9,921 nucleotides of DNA from Clostridiales bacterium (GTDB lineage Bacteria > Bacillota > Clostridia > Peptostreptococcales > Anaerovoracaceae), in assembly GCA_012735285.1 (NCBI GenBank), contig JAAYHT010000036.1, positions 1-9,921 of the forward strand, written 5' to 3'. Shown in pieces: positions 1 through 6,048 of the stretch. The position numbers and the translations under genes were made by a program. Each line of letters opens with the position of its first letter. Position 1 is the stretch's first letter. The notes beneath the pieces were generated by a model that was not told where the DNA came from, ran no database searches, and was given only the letters and a program-made list of their open reading frames with translations.

Positions 1-737
1 CTGAGCGTTTAAGGGAAGAAGTAAAGAAGAATAGGATACGAGATCCCGAGGGTGTCAAGTCTCAAATTAAAGACATAATTAAGGAACTTATAGATAAAGG
101 AGAAAGATTAAAGCTATCTGATAAGGTGCCTTTGGTTATTCTAATGGTAGGAGTAAATGGGTCTGGTAAAACTACCTCGATTGCAAAATTAGCACATAGA
201 TTTCAAAAGGAAGGAAAAACGGTACTACTTGCAGCTGCAGATACTTTTAGGGCTGCTGCAAGTGAGCAGCTAGAGGAATGGGGTAAGCGATTAGGAGTTA
301 ATGTAATTAAGCATTCAGAAGGCGCAGATCCATCAGCAGTTATTTTTGACGCCATTCAGTCAGCTAAGGCTAGAAACATCGATGTGCTGCTATGTGATAC
401 TGCAGGAAGGCTTCAGACCAAGAAAAACTTAATGGCAGAACTTGAGAAGATGTATAAGGTGATAAACCGTGAGTTCCCTGAGGCCGATAAAGAAGCCCTG
501 TTAGTTATAGATGCGGCGACAGGAAAGAATGCAATCTCCCAGGCTAAGGAATTTAGTCAAGTTGCCCAGATAACAGGAATAATACTTACTAAACTTGATG
601 GAACGGCTAAGGGAGGCATAGTTATAACCATTGCTGACATGTTTGAATTACCTGTAAAATTCATAGGAACTGGAGAAAGCATTGAGGATTTAGAGCCCTT
701 TGACCCAGCTAGCTTTGCAGAAGCAATATTTGAATAA
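1..737 (+). CDS. ftsY: Signal recognition particle receptor FtsY, 5'-truncated by the window edge
   Basis: FtsY is the membrane-associated GTPase that docks the SRP-ribosome complex at the Sec translocon. About 244 C-terminal residues are visible; the reading frame is open from base 3, so the gene starts upstream. The GTG at 126 is an internal Val codon, not a start. Counting from base 3, the sequence shows the end of the N domain (about 1-45), then the G domain: P-loop GVNGSGKT (50-57), DTFRAAASEQL (from 80), DTAGR (from 132), TKLDGTAKGG (from 196), and the FtsY-type ending IGTGESIEDLEPFDP. The ending and the lack of a methionine-rich M domain separate it from Ffh. One oddity is TGKNA where the family usually has TGQNA (one codon, aag). 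A strong terminator follows at once, so the gene ends its operon. Identity is secure. Confidence 0.97.
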   Translation, partial: ERLREEVKKNRIRDPEGVKSQIKDIIKELIDKGERLKLSDKVPLVILMVGVNGSGKTTSIAKLAHRFQKEGKTVLLAAADTFRAAASEQLEEWGKRLGVNVIKHSEGADPSAVIFDAIQSAKARNIDVLLCDTAGRLQTKKNLMAELEKMYKVINREFPEADKEALLVIDAATGKNAISQAKEFSQVAQITGIILTKLDGTAKGGIVITIADMFELPVKFIGTGESIEDLEPFDPASFAEAIFE

Positions 738-744
738 TAAAAAC

Positions 745-775
745 AAAAAACAACCTATTAAACAGGTTGTTTTTT
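745..775 (+). terminator. Intrinsic terminator after ftsY
   Basis: A perfect 12-bp inverted repeat, AAAAAACAACCT (745-756) and AGGTTGTTTTTT (764-775), with a 7-nt loop. It begins seven bases after the ftsY stop codon. The core stem carries an A tract before and a T tract after, the classic Rho-independent layout. It separates ftsY from dprA. Confidence 0.93.
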
Positions 776-810
776 GATAGGATGCTAAATGGCAAATAAT
801 GATAATAATG

Positions 811-839
811 TTGTATATTGTAATTAACTATGTTACACT
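811..839 (+). promoter_or_regulatory. Putative sigma-A promoter of dprA
   Basis: A -35 like TTGTAT (811-816), a 17-bp spacer and a -10 like TACACT (834-839), with an extended TGn element at 831-833. It lies between the ftsY terminator and dprA, where a promoter is needed. The -35 and -10 each match consensus only in part, so the call rests on spacing, the TG extension and location. The predicted start near 846 gives a leader of about 24 bases. Confidence 0.5.
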
Positions 840-845
840 GTAACA
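831..845. promoter_or_regulatory. Perfect 7-1-7 inverted repeat over the dprA -10 (possible operator)
   Basis: TGTTACA (831-837), one central base, then TGTAACA (839-845). The arms are exact reverse complements. The repeat covers the proposed -10 and reaches the predicted start site, where a bound repressor would block initiation. It is too short and too tightly spaced to be a useful RNA hairpin. I do not recognise the cognate regulator: the outer bases resemble a GlnR/TnrA site but the spacing is two bases short. Confidence 0.4.
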
Positions 846-869
846 AAACGAAAGGACATTAGTTAAAAT

Positions 870-1730
870 ATGGTTGTAGCAAGGGATGATATTAAAATAG
901 TATACAATCAAACTGCAGAATATCCTGAGCTATTAAATCAGATTGAGAACCCGCCTGAAAAACTCTATTATGCAGGGAATCTGGATCTATGCAAGACAAG
1001 ATGTCTAGCCCTAGTAGGAGCAAGAAAGGCAACAGCATATGGCAAGTGGGCAGCTTATAATATAGCAAAACGGGCGGCGGAACATGGAATAACCATTGTA
1101 AGCGGTTTGGCAAGGGGTGTGGATTCCTACGCACATAGAGGAGCCTTAGATGCAGGAGGTAATACAATAGCAGTTTTGGGATGCGGTATTGACATATGTT
1201 ATCCTAAAGAAAACCAGTTACTTATGAAAAAAATTGCAGAAAGAGGATTAATAATATCTGAATATCCTATCGGGAGTTCTCCTCTACGTCATCATTTTCC
1301 CCTCCGCAATAGAATTATAAGTGGTTTATCCGAAACGGTTGTTATAGTTGAAGCTAGTCTTAATAGCGGTTCATTAATAACGGCTGAATATGCTTTAGAA
1401 CAAGGCCGTGAAGTTTTTGCGGTTCCTGGGAATATTAATAACATATTTAGTATAGGAACTAATAAATTAATACAAGATGGAGCTACTCCGATAGTAGTAA
1501 TAGATGACATATTAGAAGCATTTGACATAAAGAAAAGAATTGAACCTGAACTTACAAGAGATGAGAGAATAATTTTTAAATTAGTAAAGGATCATGAAGA
1601 AGTTACTATTAGTTTTCTTACCAAGCTGTCTCGCAAGCCTGCCTCTGTTGTGAGCGATATTATAGCAAATTTAGAAATGAAAGGCAAAGTTCAGACGCTG
1701 TCAGGGAAAATATATATTGCAAAATTTTGA
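870..1730 (+). CDS. dprA: DNA-processing protein DprA (Smf)
   Basis: DprA binds incoming single-stranded DNA and loads RecA during natural transformation; it is also kept in many species not known to be competent. The 286-residue protein is the short Firmicute form without a long N-terminal helical domain. Visible elements of the Rossmann-like fold are VGARKATAYG (about 49-58), SGLARGVDSYAHRGAL (78-93), AVLGCGIDICYP (101-112), the HHFPLRNRIISGLS stretch, a GSLITAEYALEQGREVFAVPG-type segment, and GTNKLIQDGA. Residues about 222-286 fit the C-terminal winged helix. The ATG at 870 is the only sensible start because an in-frame TAA sits at 864. The nearest ribosome site, AAAGGA (851-856), is about 13-14 bases away, which is long and suggests weak translation. 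It has its own promoter and precedes topA, as in Bacillus. Confidence 0.95.
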   Translation: MVVARDDIKIVYNQTAEYPELLNQIENPPEKLYYAGNLDLCKTRCLALVGARKATAYGKWAAYNIAKRAAEHGITIVSGLARGVDSYAHRGALDAGGNTIAVLGCGIDICYPKENQLLMKKIAERGLIISEYPIGSSPLRHHFPLRNRIISGLSETVVIVEASLNSGSLITAEYALEQGREVFAVPGNINNIFSIGTNKLIQDGATPIVVIDDILEAFDIKKRIEPELTRDERIIFKLVKDHEEVTISFLTKLSRKPASVVSDIIANLEMKGKVQTLSGKIYIAKF

Positions 1731-1745
1731 CTTTAGCAATATAAT
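1717..1745 (+). promoter_or_regulatory. Putative sigma-A promoter of the topA-hslVU transcript
   Basis: TTGCAA (1717-1722), a 17-bp spacer and a perfect TATAAT (1740-1745). The -35 lies inside the last codons of dprA and the -10 just after its stop. The predicted start is near 1752, about 83 bases before the topA ATG. The -35 matches consensus at four of six positions; the -10 is exact. Confidence 0.55.
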
Positions 1746-1750
1746 CATTC

Positions 1751-1775
1751 AATGTAGTGGATACTATACTACATT
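1751..1775 (+). repeat. Inverted repeat at the predicted 5' end of the topA mRNA
   Basis: AATGTAGT (1751-1758) and ACTACATT (1768-1775), an exact 8-bp stem with a 9-base loop, followed by TTGTT. Read as a terminator it is AT-rich and has a broken T tract, so it would be weak for dprA. Read from the upstream promoter, it is the first structure of the topA transcript and could protect the 5' end. Both readings are inference; the repeat itself is plain. Confidence 0.45.
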
Positions 1776-1820
1776 TTGTTAATGCAATATTACAAACCGA
1801 CCTTGGTCCGAAGTAATTGA

Positions 1821-1828
1821 AAAGGAGG
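1821..1828 (+). promoter_or_regulatory. Ribosome binding site that fixes the topA start
   Basis: AAAGGAGG lies six bases before the ATG at 1835. A longer in-frame reading from TTG 1817 would place this site inside the coding sequence, so ATG 1835 is the start. Confidence 0.9.
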
Positions 1829-1834
1829 ACAGGT

Positions 1835-3910
1835 ATGGGAAACAAGTCCCTAGTTATTGTTGAATCACCATCAAAGGCAAAAACCATAAGCAAATTCCTA
1901 GGCAGTAAGTATAAAGTTATGGCCTCTGTTGGTCATGTACGAGATCTGCCTAAGAGTAAGCTTGGTATAGATATAGAAAATAATTTTGAACCACAGTATA
2001 TATCTATACGCGGTAAAGGCGATATAATAAAAGCCTTGAAAAAAGAAGCCAAGAAGGCAGATAAAGTATACTTAGCAACTGACCCGGATCGCGAAGGAGA
2101 AGCGATTTCCTGGCATATTGCCTATTTATTAGGTATAGATGAAAATGAAAAATGCAGGATTGAATTCAACGAAATAACAAAGAATACAGTGAGGAATGCT
2201 GTAAAAAATCCAAGGCCTATCGATAGGAGGCTAGTTGATGCACAGCAGGCGAGGAGGATATTAGACCGCTTAGTAGGTTACAAGATAAGCCCCTTATTAT
2301 GGAGAAAGATTCGTAGAGGCCTTTCCGCTGGCCGTGTACAGTCAGCTGCTTTAAAACTAATCTGTGATAGAGAAAAATTAATACTCGACTTTGTACCTAA
2401 AGAATATTGGACAATTACAGCCCTATTATCCAAACAAGATGAAAGAGACAAGGATAATCGGAGTGAAATAAAGGCAAGACTCGTTGAATATAAGGGTAAA
2501 AAGCTCACTATAGACAATAAGGAGCAGGCAGAACAAATACTATCATCACTTGACCCTGATAAATTTGTTGTTACAAGTATTCAACAAAAGGAGAGAATTA
2601 AAAAGCCCAACCCTCCCTTTACGACCAGCAGCATGCAGCAGGAAGCGTCTAGCAAACTGGGTTTCTATCCCAAGAAAACCATGCTTATAGCCCAGCAGCT
2701 TTACGAGGGAATCGACATTAAAGGCTATGGCACTGTGGGATTAGTGTCATATATAAGAACCGATTCAGTTAGGGTATCGGATGAAGCGAAAAAAGCTGCT
2801 GTAGATTACGTTAAAGAAAATTTCTCCGAGAAATATCTAGGTAACTTTGACTTTAAAAATAAAAGAAAAGATGTTCAAGATGCTCATGAGGCAATACGCC
2901 CAAGTGATTTAAAACTACATCCTGATGATATTAAGGATTCCTTGACAAATGATCAATATAAACTATATAAATTAATTTGGACCCGTTATTTAGCAAGCTG
3001 TATGTCTGCAGCATATTTTGATGTAACTACAGCACAAATTGATAATGGTGACTATACTTTTAGAGTTACGGGTAGCAGATTAAAGTTTGACGGATATTTG
3101 AAAATATATGATAATTATGATGAGGAAGACGAAGATGGAATGTTACCATCACTAGAAAAGAATGAACTTTTAGATCTTCTAGATTTGCAGAGCGAGCAAA
3201 ACTTCACTCAACCGCCTCCACGTTTCACAGAAGCCTCGTTGATAAAGGATCTTGAGGAAAAAAATATTGGACGTCCCAGCACCTATGCCCCAATTGTAGC
3301 GACCTTAATAGAAAGAAAATATATAAAAAGAGATAAAAAAGTCCTAGTTCCTACTGAATTAGGTTTTGTTGTTACTGAGCTTTTAGAAAAATACTTTAAA
3401 CAGATTGTTGATGTGGGCTTTACAGCTGAGATGGAGGATAAGCTGGACGCCGTTGAAGTAGATAATGTAAATTGGAAAGATATCATAAGCGAATTTTATT
3501 CTACCTTCAAAAAGGATCTTGAAATTGCTGATCGTGATATCGAAAAAGTTCAGTTTGAGGATGAAGTAACAGATGAAAAATGTGAAAATTGTGGGAAACC
3601 TATGGTGGTTAAACATGGTCGCTTTGGTGAGTTTTTAGCTTGCAGTGGATATCCGGAATGTAAAACAATCAAGACCAGAGTAGAAAAAATTGATGTTAAA
3701 TGTCCTAGGTGCGGTAGCGACATTGTAGCCAGAAAGAGCAAAACCGGCAAACTCTTTTATGGATGCAGTGCTTACCCGGAATGTAAACAAATGTATTGGA
3801 ATAAACCTGTGGAAAAGGAATGTCCCGAATGCGGATCATTACTTACAGAAAAAAAGACAAAGAAAACAAAATATGTTTGCTCTAATTCAGAATGTGGGTA
3901 TAAAGAATAA
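1835..3910 (+). CDS. topA: DNA topoisomerase I (type IA)
   Basis: TopA relaxes negative supercoils by single-strand cleavage and passage, balancing gyrase behind transcribing polymerase. From ATG 1835 the protein has 691 residues, a usual length for Firmicute TopA. The N-terminal Toprim domain has IVESPSKAKT with Glu10 and the acidic DPDREGEA motif (Asp83, Asp85). The catalytic tyrosine is in SYIRTDS (Tyr306). The GRPSTYAPI segment and the following helices complete the cleavage core. The C-terminus carries three four-cysteine zinc ribbons, starting at CENC (583), CPRC (623) and CPEC (663). All key residues are present. Its promoter probably lies at the end of dprA; only 32 bases separate it from hslV, and I see no terminator there, so the two are likely co-transcribed. 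In Bacillus, trmFO and xerC follow topA; here they are missing. Confidence 0.98.
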   Translation: MGNKSLVIVESPSKAKTISKFLGSKYKVMASVGHVRDLPKSKLGIDIENNFEPQYISIRGKGDIIKALKKEAKKADKVYLATDPDREGEAISWHIAYLLGIDENEKCRIEFNEITKNTVRNAVKNPRPIDRRLVDAQQARRILDRLVGYKISPLLWRKIRRGLSAGRVQSAALKLICDREKLILDFVPKEYWTITALLSKQDERDKDNRSEIKARLVEYKGKKLTIDNKEQAEQILSSLDPDKFVVTSIQQKERIKKPNPPFTTSSMQQEASSKLGFYPKKTMLIAQQLYEGIDIKGYGTVGLVSYIRTDSVRVSDEAKKAAVDYVKENFSEKYLGNFDFKNKRKDVQDAHEAIRPSDLKLHPDDIKDSLTNDQYKLYKLIWTRYLASCMSAAYFDVTTAQIDNGDYTFRVTGSRLKFDGYLKIYDNYDEEDEDGMLPSLEKNELLDLLDLQSEQNFTQPPPRFTEASLIKDLEEKNIGRPSTYAPIVATLIERKYIKRDKKVLVPTELGFVVTELLEKYFKQIVDVGFTAEMEDKLDAVEVDNVNWKDIISEFYSTFKKDLEIADRDIEKVQFEDEVTDEKCENCGKPMVVKHGRFGEFLACSGYPECKTIKTRVEKIDVKCPRCGSDIVARKSKTGKLFYGCSAYPECKQMYWNKPVEKECPECGSLLTEKKTKKTKYVCSNSECGYKE

Positions 3911-3942
3911 ATAACTAAAGAAATAGCGTTCAGGAGGAAAAA

Positions 3943-4482
3943 ATGGTAAACTTTCATGCAACAACCATTGTGGCAGTTAGAAGAGAAAACGGCGATGTTT
4001 GCATCGGCGGAGATGGACAAGTAACCATGGGCGAATCTGCCATAATGAAACATTCAGCAAAAAAAGTTAGAAAAATTTATAAGAATTCTGTACTTACAGG
4101 TTTCGCGGGTTCTGTTTCTGACGCGCTTACCCTTACTGAAAAATTTGAAAAGAAGTTAGAGGAGCATGGTGGAAACTTGAAGCGTGCTGCTGTTGCTTTA
4201 GCCCAAACCTGGCGGTCAGATAAGATAATGCGCAATTTACAAGCCTTAATGATAGCTGCAGATAAGGAGACCCTACTCCTAATTTCCGGAAGCGGTGAAG
4301 TAATCGAACCTGATGAAAACTTTGTAGCAATCGGATCAGGTGGAAACTATGCTTATTCAGCTGCACACGCTTTGTACAAGCACACTAATATGAGCGCAGA
4401 GGAAATTGTAAGAGAGTCCCTTAAAATTGCTGCGTCTGTATGTGTGTACACCAACGATCACATTACAATAGAAAAGCTATAA
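3943..4482 (+). CDS. hslV: ATP-dependent protease peptidase subunit HslV (ClpQ)
   Basis: HslV forms the double-hexamer proteolytic chamber fed by the HslU unfoldase in the cytoplasm. The 179-residue protein is full length. It starts MVNFHA followed by TTIVAVRR, so Thr7 should be the nucleophilic N-terminal threonine after removal of a six-residue propeptide. GDGQVTMG, KHSAKKVRK (with the supporting lysine), GFAGSVSDALTL, IGSGGNYA and CVYTNDHITIEKL match the family throughout. The Bacillus subtilis protein (CodW) is known to work as a serine protease from a Ser right after Met; here position 2 is Val, so the classical threonine mechanism is expected. ATG 3943 has AGGAGG at 3932-3937. hslU follows after 29 bases, as expected for obligate partners. 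Confidence 0.97.
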   Translation: MVNFHATTIVAVRRENGDVCIGGDGQVTMGESAIMKHSAKKVRKIYKNSVLTGFAGSVSDALTLTEKFEKKLEEHGGNLKRAAVALAQTWRSDKIMRNLQALMIAADKETLLLISGSGEVIEPDENFVAIGSGGNYAYSAAHALYKHTNMSAEEIVRESLKIAASVCVYTNDHITIEKL

Positions 4483-4495
4483 TGCTCTTTTGAAG

Positions 4496-4506
4496 AAAAG
4501 GAGGGG
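4496..4506 (+). promoter_or_regulatory. Ribosome binding site supporting the TTG start of hslU
   Basis: AAAAGGAGGGG, seven bases before TTG 4512 when measured from the AGGAGG core. The next in-frame ATG (4530) would be too distant and would remove residues shared with other HslU proteins, so the rare TTG start is preferred. Confidence 0.85.
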
Positions 4507-4511
4507 TAACT

Positions 4512-5924
4512 TTGTCAAAATTATATTCAATGACTCCGAAAGAAATTGTACAGGAGTTAGATAAATATATAATCGGTCAAGATAGTGCTAAGAAATCAGT
4601 AGCTGTAGCCCTTAGAAACCGTTACAGAAGAAGCAAGCTCCCCGAGGATATGCGAGATGAGATCACACCTAAAAATATATTGATGATGGGGCCAACAGGG
4701 GTCGGTAAAACTGAAATTGCCAGAAGACTGGCTAAGCTGATGGATGCTCCTTTTGTAAAGGTTGAAGCTACTAAATTTACTGAGGTAGGGTATGTTGGTA
4801 GAGATGTAGATTCTATGGTCAGAGACCTAGTTGAAGCTTCCGTTAGAATAACCAAGCAAAAACATCTGGAAGAGAAGTATTCGATAGCAGATAAAATAAC
4901 AGAAGAGAAGATTATTCAGGCAATCATACCCAGCAAAAAAAGAACTTCTCAGACTGGTGTAAGAGGACCCTTCGATTTCATATTAGGCGGAAATATACAG
5001 CAAAGTCAGGAAGAAAGTAAAACCGACTATGATAGCGAGAAGGGCGAACTGGAGCTGGCCAGAGAGCAGGTGCGCCAACAGCTAAGGGAAGGAAAACTCG
5101 AAGATCAGTTTATAGAAATAGAAGTTGTTGAAAGCCCTAAAGGGGGACAACTTGATCTAGGTAATGAGGAAATGACGATTGCTATTGGTAATATTTTTGG
5201 CAATATGTTTCCTCAGAAAAAGAAGAAGAAAAAAGTCAGAGTGAAGGATGCCAGAAAGATTCTGCGCGAACAGGAAGCCCAAAACCTTATCGATATGGAT
5301 CAGGTAACGGCTGAAGCTCTTGAAAATGCTGAGCAAAATGGCATTATCTTTATCGATGAAATAGATAAGATCGCTTCAGCTTCAGGCATAAAGAGTGGTG
5401 TGGATGTATCAAGAGAAGGTGTCCAAAGAGATATCTTGCCGATAGTCGAAGGAAGCGTTGTTAACACCAAATATGGTCCTGTTAAGACTGACTATATATT
5501 GTTCATAGGGGCAGGCGCTTTCCATATTGCTAAGCCTACTGATTTAATTCCTGAACTTCAGGGTAGATTCCCAATAAGAGTAGAGCTGGAGAACTTAACT
5601 AAGGAAGATTTTAAACGAATCTTAACTGTTCCTGAGAATGCTCTTATCAAACAGCACCAGATGCTTCTTGAGACAGAGGGGAAAAAGCTAACTTTTACTG
5701 ACGATGCCATAGATGAAATTGCAACAATTGCCCATCTGACAAACGAACAGACTGAAAACATCGGAGCAAGAAGACTCCATACTATAATGGAAAAGCTTCT
5801 GGAGGATATTTCTTTCAACATTACAGATGTAGAAGATGAGGAAATTGTCATAGATGCTGACTATGTAAAAGAGAAATTCATTGACAGCATACAGGCTGAT
5901 AATATTGATAAATTTATCCTTTGA
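4512..5924 (+). CDS. hslU: ATP-dependent protease ATPase subunit HslU (ClpY)
   Basis: HslU is the AAA+ hexamer that unfolds substrates and threads them into HslV. The protein has 470 residues, close to the Bacillus form. The Walker A motif GPTGVGKT is at 60-67, the pore loop GYVG at 93-96, and Walker B IIFIDEIDK has Asp282-Glu283. Sensor and arginine-finger regions follow in DVSREGVQRDILPIVEG, LIPELQGRFPIRVEL and NIGARRLHTIMEKLLED. The intermediate (I) domain, roughly 105-245, is the least conserved part and holds a lysine run (QKKKKKKVRV). The C-terminus ends DKFIL, the conserved tail that inserts between HslV subunits. It starts at TTG, with an excellent ribosome site. No terminator is visible in the 96 bases before codY, so some read-through into codY is likely. 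Confidence 0.97.
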   Translation: MSKLYSMTPKEIVQELDKYIIGQDSAKKSVAVALRNRYRRSKLPEDMRDEITPKNILMMGPTGVGKTEIARRLAKLMDAPFVKVEATKFTEVGYVGRDVDSMVRDLVEASVRITKQKHLEEKYSIADKITEEKIIQAIIPSKKRTSQTGVRGPFDFILGGNIQQSQEESKTDYDSEKGELELAREQVRQQLREGKLEDQFIEIEVVESPKGGQLDLGNEEMTIAIGNIFGNMFPQKKKKKKVRVKDARKILREQEAQNLIDMDQVTAEALENAEQNGIIFIDEIDKIASASGIKSGVDVSREGVQRDILPIVEGSVVNTKYGPVKTDYILFIGAGAFHIAKPTDLIPELQGRFPIRVELENLTKEDFKRILTVPENALIKQHQMLLETEGKKLTFTDDAIDEIATIAHLTNEQTENIGARRLHTIMEKLLEDISFNITDVEDEEIVIDADYVKEKFIDSIQADNIDKFIL

Positions 5925-5927
5925 TTG

Positions 5928-5942
5928 AATTTTTAGAAAAAT
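5928..5942 (+). promoter_or_regulatory. CodY-box-like site upstream of codY (likely autoregulation)
   Basis: AATTTTTAGAAAAAT matches the published CodY consensus AATTTTCWGAAAATT at 13 of 15 positions. It begins four bases after the hslU stop codon and 36 bases before the codY -10. A second, weaker 10/15 match (5958-5972) lies between it and the -10. CodY commonly represses its own gene, so the location makes sense. Binding itself is inferred. Confidence 0.6.
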
Positions 5943-5977
5943 CAAAAAATACACTATCATATTTGAAAATTATAAGT

Positions 5978-5983
5978 TATAAT
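5978..5983 (+). promoter_or_regulatory. Putative codY -10 element
   Basis: A perfect TATAAT at 5978-5983, 38 bases before the codY ATG. No good -35 is found at 16-18 bases upstream (TATCAT at 5955-5960 is poor), so the promoter would be weak or factor-dependent. The weak CodY-box match at 5958-5972 falls within its spacer. Confidence 0.4.
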
Positions 5984-6004
5984 AAGCTCAGCTATATTTT
6001 GAGT

Positions 6005-6009
6005 GGAGG
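6005..6009 (+). promoter_or_regulatory. Ribosome binding site before codY, shared with an out-of-frame ATG
   Basis: GGAGG here is 11 bases from the codY ATG at 6021 but only 6 bases from another ATG at 6016 in a different frame. The spacing therefore favours the wrong ATG. This bears on how codY is translated (see the mini-ORF at 6016). Confidence 0.6.
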
Positions 6010-6015
6010 TATATT

Positions 6016-6048
6016 ATGAAATGTCATTGGATTTATTGGAAAAGATAA
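6016..6048 (+). CDS. Possible 10-residue mini-ORF overlapping the codY start
   Basis: ATG 6016 opens a ten-codon reading frame, MKCHWIYWKR, ending in TAA. It has the best-spaced ribosome site in the codY leader and overlaps the first codons of codY in another frame. Two of its ten codons are Trp, with one Cys and one His. It could divert ribosomes from codY or couple codY translation to amino-acid supply, or it could be chance. I know of no described equivalent and give it low confidence as a real gene. Confidence 0.2.
   Translation: MKCHWIYWKR

Noticed and set aside
126..128. GTG 126 as the start of ftsY
   Set aside because: The frame is open to the window edge and the upstream residues match the FtsY N domain.
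831..845. GlnR/TnrA site before dprA
   Set aside because: The outer TGT and ACA fit but the known site is 17 bases with a different centre; this one is 15.
1727..1745. Promoter pairing TTGACT (1727-1732) with TATAAT (1740-1745)
   Set aside because: Only 7 bases separate them; TTGCAA at 1717 gives the correct 17-bp spacing.
1817..1834. Longer topA start at TTG 1817
   Set aside because: It would place the AAAGGAGG ribosome site inside the gene; ATG 1835 has ideal spacing and gives the family's usual N-terminus.
6003..6020. Longer codY start at GTG 6003
   Set aside because: It contains the GGAGG site, has no ribosome site upstream, and makes the protein longer than the usual 259 residues.
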